This document shows, piece after piece, positions 13,133 to 27,000 of a stretch of DNA of 64,000 nt. The number at the start of each line of letters is the position of its first letter. Within the stretch, counting starts at the first letter, position 1. The notes below the pieces were generated by a model that saw only the letters and a program-made list of their open reading frames with translations, was not told the origin of the DNA and did not search any database. The DNA comes from Scilla litardierei (Eukaryota > Streptophyta > Magnoliopsida > Asparagales > Asparagaceae): assembly GCA_030789695.1 (NCBI GenBank), contig CM061140.1:169160319-169224318 (forward strand). The letters run 5' to 3'. The position numbers and the translations under genes are program-made.

Positions 13133-14329
13133 GCACTTCCTAGCTGACATGGATTTTTGCCAACTGTTATTGGGCTTCTCCAGTTTGGGGTTGCGGCACG
13201 ACAAGAACTGGTAGTGCAAACATTTGGGAGGTTTGATAGAAAATAAGCAAGTGGGAATGTGACTGTTATCAACTGGCCACTACATAACCTAAATCTCTAT
13301 AACTAAAACAATACAGTATTTCCAAATAATGATGTAAGCAATGTTGGAGCCCATGCTAGAGAAGGAAGTTGAGACTGCAATGTAAAAGTCTCTACGTGGT
13401 TCACTCAAATCTAAGACAGTACCAAAAGGCTGAAAATACGATTATTAACAAAGTCATCCATGAGGGAATACTACCAAGATATGAACCATGAGTCCATGTC
13501 TTGTCCACCATGCTTTTTCTAGGGGTATCAAAGCTGGCTGAACCTGTTATGAGGGAAATGTGAGGAACTGATCATCCACTTGCCTATCATACTCTGCCGC
13601 AGTGGTGTCCATGAATCAAAACTTTCAGAACATATTTATAATGCCATGTACATGAGGGGGAAAAAATTTAGGTAACACGGATATATGAGTAAGTAGAAAG
13701 GGAATGTGGTTGGAATTGAAGGCCCCAACATAAACTTACTTCATCGTAGATTCTAGATATAGGTAGATGAACATGGACAGTTAGAGAATGAACAGAGAAG
13801 AATAATATTAGGAAACGAAATAATGGAAAGCCAACAAGAAAGATTTTCGATTTCTGTATGATATGGTTCACAATGAGATGTCAGTTCATTAACCCGATAG
13901 TTGAGCCACATTGTGCTAACTTCCCAAATCTGAGGTTGAAAACACGGAAAATTATAAACATATATAAACATAAATATTTAAGTGTAGCCAATGCATACGG
14001 AATGGTAAAAGAGTCCAATAATTGGGATAATATAAGCATTAAGAGTGCAGTGCAGCACAAATGCGTGTTCACCAAATGTAGTTCTTTCCCGTTGATGACT
14101 GGAGTTTAAATTTTAAGATTTAGGATGTATGGTTCTTTTTACCTAGTAGAAATGGTGCATACTAAATTTTCATAAAGGGTTGTGAAACACCACAACCACC
14201 ACGGCAAAAAGCATAAAATGAAAGTAACAATAAAACTTTCATCCTAAAAAATTTTGGGTCAGTTCGTAAATCTTATTCTCCATTCAGCTTAGACACATCC
14301 ATATGTCTCTGTTTAAATCATTACCAATA
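13133..14329. other. Intron sequence, no feature recognised
   Basis: AT-rich. A minus-strand stretch at 13450-13640 is open for short distances but has frameshifts and no recognisable family, so no gene is called. Confidence 0.4.
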
Positions 14330-14580
14330 TATTATAACCTTATTATTGCTATATCCATTTCCTTTTAGGCCTAACCCGAGTCCTATTAACTCCTTCAACT
14401 GCAGTCTTATTATACCTAACGTATTTACAAGTTGATCATCGCACCAACCAAACCTTATCAAGCAATTATATCTCAGTTTGTCCTCAATCAAAGTAACATC
14501 TGGCTTCACCAGTGTCTTATCGTAACATTCAGCATATTGACACGAATGGAACTCTATGTTCCACAAGGAGTATTGGTGAT
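14330..14580 (-). mobile_element. RTE-type LINE fragment (3' end of the reverse-transcriptase ORF)
   Basis: The minus-strand frame contains TLIEDKLRYNCLIRFGW and later GLGLGLKGNG. These match in order the EDKMRE.RLRWFGHV... and RGRGRP... ends of plant RTE ORFs, with missing or changed residues. It is a small decayed scrap inside the intron downstream of the fourth BCHC exon. Confidence 0.5.
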
Positions 14581-14797
14581 CAAAAATATATGACAGCATC
14601 ATAACACAATGGCATGCCCTAAATTTACTTGAAGAAGTTACCGCTGTCTATATGATTCCCATATTAAGCGTAGTGAAAACTAAATTATTAGTTGTATCCC
14701 GAGAACTGCAGGTACCATTGCCTCTTACAAGCAACAGATTTCTATCATTCAAATCAAAGCATCAGAGAAGCAAAAACATTTAATATGTTGAAGTTAC

Positions 14798-14879
14798 CTG
14801 AACCTGAAGTTCCCTGGCAGAGAAGTCTAGCAAACTACCCAAGAGTCTTCTTTTGAAAATAGGGAGTGCCTCTTCACGT
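14798..14879 (-). CDS. BCHC2: BCHC-like exon (fourth)
   Basis: 82 bp: one base completing the split Arg, then 27 codons. The acceptor is tacttgaag before ACGTGAAG and the donor is GTTCAG/gtaactt. It encodes [17 protein letters not shown] through [11 protein letters not shown] second possible donor six bases upstream (CTTCAG/gttcag) would drop two codons. The family continues TQVIAAAAAG, so the downstream donor is preferred. The next exon is outside the window. Confidence 0.83.
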
Positions 14880-17800
14880 CTTCAAGTACAAAACAATTTC
14901 AATGAGCATGTATGATACAAAAAACTATTCATACCAAATATTTTGAGTGGAAAAAAGAATTCATAAAGGATATCTTACGGTTTACATTGTGGTAAACTTT
15001 CTGCCAAAAGATTCAGGTTATAAAAGCAGCAAGAACATTAAATAAAACTTCATTATCAAATGATTACACATATATATCATCCTTATCATAATTCCAAAAC
15101 AAAAAATATCATCCTTATCATACATTCCTACACCGATAGTGTCACAATTATTATCTTAATTTTGATATTATCATTAAGCATCAAACCTTTACCTTGCCGA
15201 GATTAGAACTTGGTGGCGTAACGTAATAAGATATTAAGTAATGTATATCCACATGATTCAGTGTCCAACCAAAAACCATGACAGTTTCTCACGATGAAAA
15301 AGATATGAAATGAAACAAACAGTATTGATTATTCCCCTTCTTCCAATGAGTAACATTTTTTTATAAAATTCATATCAGATGTGTTCAGATAGTTACAACA
15401 AGCTTAATTATATCCTTCTTCCAATGAAGAACAATTTTTAACTAAAATTCATACCAAATGACTGGTTCAGATAGCTACCTGGCTCTCTGATCCCCTGTGC
15501 TTGATCCTCCAATCAAGGATAGCCACTCTGCACAATGAATAGTTGCTTCAACCTCCTGTAAAAGAGAAGGGGATAAGAAATTGAACATAGCGGGATGAAC
15601 TAATTGCAGTATGAAAGTATATTTGGGGTGGAACCAATCTGAACTGCAACTGTACTTTGTACTATCTTTCATTAACTAATTAATAAACAAAAATGCTTGA
15701 TATAACGATTAAATACTAAGGATAAGCATAAATAGATATAAATCTTCGATTGTAATACTAGAGTGGGACTGTTAGAATAATAAAATAAGTTGATGAGGAG
15801 TCCAAATCAAGTATGATTCTCATTGGTAATTAGTTAAGAAATTGAGTATGATAAGGATTTGTATATGCATATGGCTATACAGAGGACTTGAGAAATTTCC
15901 TTTTTCAAAATGAAGATAACTAGAGAAGAGTAATGCCTATAAATGGGAAGATGAATATGCAACATAAGGCTAGTAATCTCTCTATTTTCTCTAATTGATT
16001 ATGGTCTAGTATTAATTGACTGCAAAAACAACTAAATATATGAGAAACAAAATGTGCTTGCTTTGAAGATATATGTTAGAATTGCGGACTTGATAGTTGA
16101 AATTAAAGTGAAAAACAATATTTACATGCATGCCTGCATAGATACATACATACATATAGATCGATGCCAGTAGAACCCATCAGAGGTTACAAGGGTTGTG
16201 AACTGGCAAAGGAGGCCACCAGACTCAACGGTGGCTAACAAAAACAAAAACAAAAAAGACCCAAAATCGGTTTGCAATTGCCTTTGTGTTCTTTCCTTGA
16301 GGAGGGTGACATCGTAGAAATTATATGCCATCAACCAACCTCATAAATGCCAAAAGGAGATGGTGTAGAGTTTGTGCGGACACCCCTTACTATGCTACAC
16401 AGATTAATATTGCATATTTTGCATACAAGTCAATTGTTTTTGTTAATTACAGAACAACCATGTGTTACCAAAGTATGAAGTTTTTATTGGAAACAAATTC
16501 ATTGTTATCAATCATACTTTCTGCTTTAAAACTTTTAACGGTAAAATTCCAGTTGCAGATAGAAAATAATCAAACAGTACCTATAAATCAATATTGTACA
16601 TTTAAATATTTACATTATAATCTTATTGAGTTGAAACACATAGTAAAAGCTATCAAAAAAGTATATTTAAAACTCTAAGAATGTATGAACCCATTTATCC
16701 TAATTGATTGCTTTTATCATTACATTCATAAAGAATTTAGTGTAATGATAGTTGAAAGATTAAGTTAGGGAAAAAGGAAAAAGATGAAATGAATTAGCTA
16801 TAGGTTAATATCTGATTCGGCACAGTTAAGAGGATCTTCTCAATACTAACTCGACCACAGTAAATGAAGTGTTTAGTAATCTTGGATTGTTGAGATGTTA
16901 GTAGATTTCTAACTCGCCAGGTATCTTGACATCTCTGCAAAATAATATATTACACTTTTACACTGGCACATTAATTTAATTATGTAAATCATTTCAACAA
17001 GGTCATGTTTATTTGCATAGAACTAGATATGCAAGGAGTTCTATTGTATTCACATATGATTTTCCTATTGTTCTTATTGGTATTCAGAGGGAAAAAATAA
17101 GCATTGTTTATATCTGATAATGCCAATATTTTACAACTAAATTGTATTATTTGTTTTATAAATTTATGAGATCTGCTCTATTATTTTGGGGAAAAATTAT
17201 TTCCATGAATTGAAATTATCATGTACAATGATGGTTATTCTTTTTGCATGCTTGTTATAGGTCAGGTTGCACAATTTATTAGCCTTCGGGTAATATATTA
17301 ACTTCGAACAGCTTATTTAATGCATTAGCATTCGTGCAAATCATGGTGTGTTAGAGCACTTTGCCCCCAAGTGACATTACAAGAACTTTGACATGCTATT
17401 GAGTCATAATTTTTTGCCATAGAATGACAATGAAGAATAAGGACGCAATGTTTTAATTGTTATTGTTTCATTATCATGCTTAAGATACATACAAATTCAC
17501 AAACACTAATGCATGTTGTTTTTGTTGGATCCAGTAGGCGGCAGAACACTAGAGGTGGATGGATAGTGGTTTACAAATAAAACTTTAACATAAAAATAAA
17601 CCATCTAAATACTATCTAAGAACTCAATTAGAGTTACCTGATGGATTCTTACTCAACAATATCACAGTTTGCAAAGAATAAGCAGCGGAAATATAAAACA
17701 AAATTGCAAGTGAGACAATAGCACAAGAATAACACAGAGAGCAAGCATACACAAAAAATTATCGTGGTTCATAAACCACCGGGCTACATCCAGTCCCAAG

Positions 17801-20800
17801 ACACGTTTGGATTAAATCCACAAATCACTCTCCCACCAAGGCAACATTACACTTGCCTCTTCAACAAGAGAACTTTCCACTACACCTCTTTAACAAGGGA
17901 ATTACAACTAAGGATTTTCACCACCTCACCAAGTTAGAACTTTTCAACAACACCGCAAACAAATGAGGATTTTTAAACTTACCAGCACAAAACTCAATCC
18001 TTTCTTTTTGCAATTTGAAGTACAATCTCATATAGTCTTAGAATTGAAAGCTTTGTGTAACTGTGTGGCTAAAGAGGATTCTTTAATCTCAAATGAAATG
18101 AAGATGAAAGCTTAGAAAATCAAACAAGAGTGGCAAAGAGTATAGAAAAAACTTTTGAGAACAAATAGCCTCGGAAGAGAGGTTTTGGCTTTTGAGAGTT
18201 TTGAGCACAAAAGAGCTTGAAAGCTTGGTTTTACTTCTTAAAATTTTCTCTTAATTGTTACCAAAAACTTCAAATCAAGCTCATATATGTAGCTCATACG
18301 TCTAGACAAAACAAACTGTCCAAACTACACTTATAACAACTAGAAACAACTAGTAAAATTCTTCCCATTATAGACAAACGGCTAGTTTCTAGTTGACCAA
18401 AGTTCATAAGCTAGTCGACTAGTTATAAAACGGCAGTCGATTAGTCCAGTATTGTCATGAAGAGATGAAACTCTCTGTAAAATCTAGTCGACTATAGTTT
18501 AGAACTATTCGACCAGAGTATAAAAGCGAGTCGATTATTCCATAACTATATGCGACTAATTCCTGACATGTTGCTAGACAACTTACAGATTGTGTAGCTG
18601 TTAGCACACCACTAGTCTACTAGTCTACATATTTAAGCTAGGGTTTTGCTTTTAAAAACTTAGCAAATGATTTTGAAAACTTTTAAAATATTTTAAAACA
18701 TTTTAAACATATTTCTTAGTGTGTGAAAGCCTCAATCTAAGAATTTAACATTTTAAAGACAAGTACATAAAAATACACCAACTCATACAATTTCGGAGCT
18801 TTAATGTAATCTGGTTCTTTAACTTGTCTCTGGAATTCATACACTCTTGAGTCTTGGATGAGCTTCTTTATCATCACAGGTGAGATCCTACTCCTTGACT
18901 CTACTCCTTCAAGCTTGTGCTTCCTTTTCTTTGAATTTTGTCGGCATGAATGAGTTTTTTGACCTGTTGACTTCTTGAACTCATATTAATTAGTATTGTG
19001 TAACTATACTCACAAATCTCATTAGCATAACTAATTGTTTGTTCAACATCAAAATATACAATTGGTGACTCAATATCCTAACGTCCTTCTCTTTTTGATA
19101 ATGACAAATAATTTGATACATAAAATATGAAATTTAAAAATTTAAACTACTTACTCCCCCAGCATTGATGCACAGTGTTAGAAAATAACTTTTAAGCTAC
19201 ACATGCACTAGTACATGTTAAAAATTAACATGTATCATATGTATCATTGTGTGCTATAGTGAGTGTTTGACATAATAGTAAGGTCAAGTATCATCCAAAT
19301 ACTACGAGTCTACATGAGCATATTTTATGTCCCTATTATCTCTTCCCTTTGACATTATTAAAAAGGGTAATATATTATAAAATAATCCAAACTTACCATA
19401 ATGAAATTTCTTAAGCATATCATACATAATTTTAAAGTATGACACAATTTTTCATAATTGACATTCATTGGAAATTGAACATTCTCCAAAAGGGTGACTC
19501 GATATATTTTTCGGAGTCATATACAAAATTCCCTTTGAAGTACATATTCAAATTTCGAAATGAATCTGAAAAAAGTGTGACACGAAGAAAACTATCACAA
19601 AATTTCAAACATGTTCGATTATGAGACATGTATGGCATATCATAATCAAACTTCAACAAATATGTTTGCATATGTAAAGATATATTCTCAAGGTGAATTA
19701 TGAACCATGTATCACAATCAATCATTTAATCTCTATCAACATGTGCCTCATATTGCTCAATAATGACAACATACATAATGTTATAAACTCATGGATAAGT
19801 CACATATACCAATTTATCATTATGAGAACAACATAGCAAATATACATGGATCTTTATAGCAAATGTGTCACAAATATATCAACATGTAACATTATGTGGC
19901 GAATGGCATTATGCAATCAATGATAAATGTTCAAGATATATGTTGAAACGCATTCTCTAAAAAAAAATCTATGTATCATGAATATGTTATGTCTGATACA
20001 AAATATCTAATATATGTGACAATAATGTGCTTAATCAAATGTGCTTAATATTCACCAATGCTTCTCATATGAACCATATCAAACGTATTCATATGCCAAG
20101 AATGTGAGATATGCCAAATTTTAAACATATGAGACAGATATATAACATGATGAACTATATTTGGGACATAACATGGATAGCTGTGTTAAGCAAATATCTT
20201 AATAATATTGAACTATAAAGCATATTATGAGATAGATATCAATAAGTGTCACATATTTTATAACTTAACCATATGTGAATCTCGAGATTGTATGGGCATA
20301 ATATAATGTATCACATATCCATAAATGAGATGAATCTTATGTCATGAGCAATCATAACATAACATAAATCTCATAACTGTAGCCACAAGCATGTATGAAT
20401 CATTAAATGCTATGAACATGTACTCACAAGTTCTCAAATATCTCATATATCAATATGCTATGTTTCAAATGATAAATGTGAAGAAGAACTTTACATTTTC
20501 AAATATGTTCCATATTGATTATTCATCATTGCAATGAATCTAGTGCATGCATATCATAATCATGCATATAATTAACGTTAAGTGTATCAAAATAATTCAA
20601 GAATTGTGATACTCAAAGTGTCTTGTGATTATTTGTGGCAATCAATGTTCAACATGTGTCAATTAAATATATCTCATATAATGATATCAATTTATCTTTA
20701 ATGAAGACAATCCACCAAAGAAGATAGTTTTTAATCAGATAGATAGCGATGTACATGATGGTTTTCAAGATATATCATGTGATGAATCATGCATGCAAGG

Positions 20801-20982
20801 ATAACATAAGGTTAAATTGTGATGGGCCGTTCCCACTTTCTTTTTTCTTCTTTTCTTTTTTTTCTTTTTTGTTTCATGTGTGGCCCATCGGCCCAGGTCC
20901 ACTCAGGGCCATCTCTTTATTTTGTTTCTCTCCCCCCTCATTCCATGCGATCGAGCCGGGCTGGGGCTCATTTCCTTCGATA

Positions 20983-21050
<68 letters not shown>

Positions 21051-24000
21051 GAGCCCGCTAGGGCTTTCGACACGAGCGATCGGGCTTTCGACACGAGTGA
21101 TCGCTCGCCCGCTTCTCTTCATCACCTCTTCATTCGACGAAAGCCTTAGGCCTCTCCTCTTGTACGATGCGACACGAGCGACGCCCCTCTCTCGTCCTTC
21201 TCCTGCAAACGATGCACAGCCCTATCGGGCCTTTCCGAATCTGTCATGTTCCCTTACTTCGACGATATACGTCCTCTCTATGGTTCCTCCGACTTCTATA
21301 AGTCCTCTTCCTCTTCTCATTCTTCATGCCTACACAAAACTGTAAGTCCCTCTCAAATATTCTGGAGCTTTCGATTTGATTTCTTCGCTCGTGAAGTTCT
21401 TTTCTTCTGGAAATTTTCGGATTTCACATGGGCGCTTTCGGTTTCTGAGGTTTTCTTACACCTCGTCAATTACGATAGATTCTATCTTCCATCCGCTTCA
21501 GTCTAATTTTGGTTTTGAGCATGCATAGATCTGAGATGAAATCATTGATATTTGTGTGAAAAATTAGATTTTTACGAGTATGGATGAGGATGATTTAGAG
21601 AGTGATTTATTGCTTGATTCCCTTCGATTTATTTTTGTGGGGTGGTTACCTTGCCTACTTACCGTGGGGTCCCAGGGTCTCTGCGTTAGGCTGGGTTGAG
21701 GTTTCGGTTTGGCTGTTTGGGTTCGACTGGCTTCCTTGCTTGCTGTTTGGGGTTCCTGTGTGGTTGTTTTAGTTCGACTGGCTTCTTTGCTTGTTGATTG
21801 GGTTTGGTTGGCTTCTTTACTTGATGTTTGGGTTCTGTTGGCTTCCTTGTTGTTTGAGTTCGGCTGGCTTTCCTTACTTATTGATTGGTTTCGGTTGGCT
21901 TCCTTGCCTGCTGTTTGGGTTCATGGGTGGTTGTTTGGGTTCGGCGGGCTTCTTGGCTTGCTGTTTGGTTTCGGTTGGCTTCCTTGCTTGCTGTTTGGGT
22001 TCGGCTGGCCTTCCTTGCTTGCTGCTTGGGTTCGGCTGGCTTCCTTCTTGCTGTTTTAAGGTTTCGGTATGGATTACTTGGGATCTGGGCTCCATTACCT
22101 CGCTGACTTGGTCATTAGCTCCTGGTTCTTTGCTACAGACCCCGTGAATTTTACTACAGGCTCGGGTGCCCCCCCACCATGTGATAAAAACCTCAAATCT
22201 GATTCCTTTGACTGGAAGTTTCTACATCACCAAGGATTTCAGATTTCAGTTTCCTTTTCAAATTTATATTGTTACATTTATTGTCTAGTTGTGCATCAAA
22301 TTTTCAGTTACCGAATGTTTAGCTTAAAACTGGGTAGTTAACAGGGAATATTCTTTTTGGGAAGTTGCTTCTATGCATGCGAAAAGTTTAATGTTATGTC
22401 AAATTGCGTAGTCCATGGGATTTTTCTCGCGATGGCACTAATAATGAATGGCTGGTGGATGGAAATTGGGAATTGACTCATGACATGTCTGGTTACTACT
22501 ACATATATGTAGGTTCGATTTATTGACAGTGGACCTCCTTGACTACGTGGTTTAAATGATATTAAACTTAGGCTATATCGACATGAATATTACACGACAC
22601 TAAACTATTAACAGATCAACCTGACATGACTCGCTGGGGTTTGGGAAACTTATGATTTGAGAGAATGCGGGAGCGATTGGAGCCTACTTTCGGCCCGTAT
22701 CTGGGAGGATTTCCGTATATATATCATGGGTCCTTGTTATTCGGTCCGAGGTAACACCATGCGGTCCAAGATGGTCTTCGGGTTGCACATCGCACTCTCC
22801 ATTATAAGTCAAGGCTTAGGATTGGTTCACATTAGCAAGTACAACCTTGTAGTAGTTGGACAACATTAAATGATAATAACATGTTATATCTATGCACCTT
22901 ACCATTATATCTGTTGCTGTCATATCTCCTTGTTGTGCACCGTTATTATTTTTGTGGTTTGGTTAGATATCATCTACTCTATTGAGCAGTGGTACCACTC
23001 CTGTTGTGGCCACTAGGTGACGAACAGGAATATCAGAGGCACCTAAGTCCGAGGAGTCCGAGCTTCCAGTGCAGAACGTTGAGCTTTGAGGGCTGGTTTG
23101 GTGTGAGTGCGTCTGATAATCTCGTTTCCATGAATTTATGTTTCAGTTGTAATGTAAGATTGTATTGTTATTTCCTTGTACAAAACTTTGTAAACATGTT
23201 ATGAAGTAATGAAATGAGTATCCTTGTTTCTTCCCGCTCTGCTCCATATTGTTTTCACTGGCATCTGCAGGACCTGCATGTGATTGTATAAGTGTGCCTA
23301 CACCCGGACACGGGACATTACATCAATCAAACTTGATTGCGAAGGTGACCCAAGTTATCTTGGTATAATGTCAACAAATTGCATATGTATATGGCAAAGC
23401 GTATGCATACCATATAAGCACACAAATTAATGTGTGATGATTCAAGCATGCATGCCAAGAGCATTGCAATTTATACAAGTAATGAGTTTTATTCTTCATT
23501 GAAAGCATTTTACAGCAATGAATACTATAAGTAACTCACAATGACATAAATATGCGAAATAATTTAGTTGTTTGTTAAATATATCATATGTCAAACTATG
23601 ACTATATGTATGAGGAAGAATTATAAACATTCATGGATAAGATGTAAATATCATTTATTCTCCTACTTTTTAAAAAGGGTTTTTCTCATATTAGTCCCTT
23701 AAATTATGTGTATTTTGATATTAGTCCCTTAAATCTTTGTAATTTGAATTTAGTCCTTTAAAAGGACTATTTAGGTTAAACTTTAAACATTTAAGGGACT
23801 ATTTAGGTTAACAAACGGGACTATTTAGGTTAATGTTAAACATTTAAGGGACTAAATTCAAATTACAAAGATTTAAAGGACTAATATCAAAATACACATA
23901 ATTTAAGGGACTAATATGAGAAAACCCCTTTTAAAAAACTTTTTCTGTATTATTACAAATTAAACATCCATCTTTATCAAATAATATTTTGTATCATTTA

Positions 24001-27000
24001 TCACATAATTGAATAATACTAATTAAATTATGTTTCAAACCATCAACAAAAACCTTTTTAATGAGAGGGCTAGAAATATCACCAACATTGCTGATTCCTA
24101 TTATCTTTCTTTTCTTCTTGTCTCCAAATGTCACAATTCTCTCGTTTTTTTATTTGAATTGAATTGCCGACCATGTGTTTAGAACAACCACTATCCAAGA
24201 CCACGTCTCTTTCATAGGCACCTGAAAGAAAATGGCCTAAACACTTGGTACCCACAAAAGTTGGGGTCCATAAGATTATCCCAACAAGTTCTTCATATTT
24301 CAAAACTACTGAAATGAGAAGATACTCAATTTAAATATAAAAACTGAAATATATGTAAACCAGAATAAAAACCAAAAGCGGTCAGAACAATCCTGAATTA
24401 GTCAACTACACAAGCCTTACTGGTTGACTATCAGTGAGTTAGTCGACTAGTAAAACTACAGTGATACTGAATAAACTGTGACAGTATCAGAAACTAGTCG
24501 ACAACAGTATATTACCTAGTTGACTAATTACCACAGAATGCAATAGTAAACTAAATTTAATTAAACTCTTAGTATGAGCATTTTTCGTTATTAAGTCTTA
24601 GTTGATCATTATTAGCATATTTTATCTTATCTTTTACTCTATTATGTAAAGTATCCTTGGGTTAGTGTTTGTGATACCGTGTGATTATTAAAGAACTGTT
24701 GTGAAGTGCTTTCTGGGGAGGACCTCAGGCCTTAATTTTTATGGAAACAGTGAAGAATTCATATAAAGATGGGATACATTGTTTGTACGATACAAACTCC
24801 TAATCTGCTACAGGATAGGATATGCCTTACATGGGCCTATAATGGGCCTACATAACACCATTCATAACACTCCCACATATCCAGCCATAAGTGTAAACTC
24901 ATACTCATAAGTACTTTGGCATTCTGAGTATTGTGTGAGTATCACTAGGGGTAGATACTTCGTGATCCAGAGTTAATAAGATTTACCACGTTAAAACCTT
25001 TGGCTATGAAAACCCAATGGGAAAAACTCATAGCTAAGGAAAAAGGATATAATTCTCTTTTAACTACCACATCTGTTGCAAAGGCCCGTTGGGCCTTTTT
25101 GTCTTTTCCCTCTCAAAAAAATCTCCCCCCTCATTTAATTCCCCCTCCCTCACGTGACCCCCCTCTCCCTATCATTCTCTCTGCGCTCGTCTCTCTTCTC
25201 TCTCTCTCTCCCTCCCCAACTATCTCTCTCGCGAAAATCAGCAGCGCAGAAAAAGCGAACGACGACGCCACCTCTTCTCCTTCTCTCTCGCCGATCCCCT
25301 CTCTCTCCCATTCCTTCATTTCGAAGGAACCACGTGACCCCCATTTCCTCCCGCCACCTCGATGGCACGGGGCGTAGTGTAACGCCCCACCTCCTGGCGG
25401 GTACCGCTACTTGTGAAACGAGAGGATGCAGGTACCAGTGAAGTCAATGTAGAGCAGTGCAGAAATCAAGGAGACACTCTAGATCTGACAAGCTAACAGT
25501 TCTAAATAAGGAAAAGACAGTAACAAGTAGAGGTAGTAAAACTACACTACTGCTGAAAGTAAATGGAACACGTAACTCCGCTATGTCAAGGCTCAAACTG
25601 TTCTGCTCTGGAAGTTCTGACTCCTCTCAAGTCCTGTACTGAAGCTCCAACTCCTCGTGCTCAGACGCCTCTGGATGATCGTGTGCTTCGTACCTGATGG
25701 GCAACAAAGGCGCACCGCGCTCAATAGAGTAGACAATATCTAAACAAGGAACAAGGAAGGTAAGTGTGCACAAAAGGAAGCAAGACGGCCACGGATATGA
25801 TAGCACTAACCAAAGAAGTAACCTGACCTGATAATCCACAAACCCACGCCACGAAAGAGTAAGGAAGCACAAAGGACGATGTAACAGTAGCAGAAAGGGT
25901 ACAGAAGAGAGTCATGTCGAAAACGAGCACAAGTACTGTAAAGAGGGTACTAACTAAAGTGAACAAATCCTAGGCCGTGACTTATGAGGGGGAGTACAAT
26001 AAGCATCTGGGAGCTACCTTGACCGCGAGGGTGCGACCCCAGGCAGAGTCCAAAAGCGTAAAGTATTGTACTGTAAGCTGCAAAACCTGTAAGAACTGTG
26101 GCGATGTGGCCTGTGGTGGGGCTCCAGGACCCATCAAGATGGTTGTCCCTGTCTGCCCCCGGACTCAGGACCCATCAGCATGATGGAGTCCCCCTAACTC
26201 GGGGAAAATAACAACCAAAAACGATTGGTTGCTAAAGATCATGTCCCAGTCGCCCACGTACTCCCCAATCATAAGTTTCCCCAAACCCGGTGAGTCAAGC
26301 AGAAAATAATCATGTTATTAGTTATTAGTGTCGTGAGGTTCAATATTGATTAAACTACGTAGCCAAGGAGAATCTATTACCGTACCGGTAATAGTAACAT
26401 GTCAAGTCAAGATCCAACCTCAGAATAGTCCATCAGTCATCCAGTACCAACATAGTAATGTGCCATCACAAGAACATCCCAAGGCTACACAATTTAATAA
26501 TATTAAACTAGCAAGGTAATAATAAGCTTATGAAACAACAAGAGCAAGAAACTAGCAAGTGACAGGTAGCATGGATGTTCCTCATGACAAGATATTCCAA
26601 ACTGAGCTGAAAAGATGCAACACCAACCCAAGAACAAGGAAACCCGAGGCAACAATCAAGGGAAGCTATGAAACCCAACAAGCAAAAGGAGCCACCCAAC
26701 TAGATCACCAACAAGAGAAACTCAACCCACAAGTAAGGGAAACCCACCAAACCTCAAACAGCAAGGAACACCAAACCCGGAAGCAAGGGAAACCCAAACC
26801 CCAACACAAGTAAAGGAATCTAAATTGGAGTATATGGGATAAAGTCTACCTGAAACCGAAGCCGAAGAACCAAGATAATTAAGAACCGAAGCCCAGCATT
26901 TGCAGAAAGCCGCAACCATCTGCAACAAGAAACCCAAAACCTGCAATCAATAGAGAAAGGACGAAAGAAACATGCAAGCAAGTGAGAAAGAACGTGCTGA

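Larger units (their letters stand above)
20818..23322 (+). mobile_element. Solo gypsy LTR, 2505 bp
   Basis: Starts tgtgatgggccg and ends cacgggacattaca. Flanks are taaat (20813-20817) and tcaat (23323-23327), a TSD with one mismatch. It contains a (CT)n run, the minisatellite (21690-22055), gactcgctggggtttggg (about 22628), gacgaacaggaatatc (about 23020) and gcaggacctgcat (about 23268). It is the best-preserved member of the family that also occupies 1-3905. Confidence 0.78.

Noticed and set aside
13450..13640. Possible additional BCHC exon on the minus strand
   Set aside because: Short open pieces in two frames but no family landmarks, no matching phase and no clean splice pair.
16122..16334. 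70-residue minus-strand frame as a possible exon between 15555 and 48263
   Set aside because: The two flanking exons already join residues that are adjacent in the family, leaving no room for an extra exon, and no acceptor fits.
20749..21345. 198-residue plus-strand open frame
   Set aside because: It runs through a (CT)n microsatellite and the pyrimidine-rich LTR start; Ser/Leu repeats explain its length.
21709..22147. Hydrophobic open frames resembling membrane proteins
   Set aside because: They are translations of the LTR minisatellite, open in several frames at once. The same happens at 30-400 and 2296-2595.
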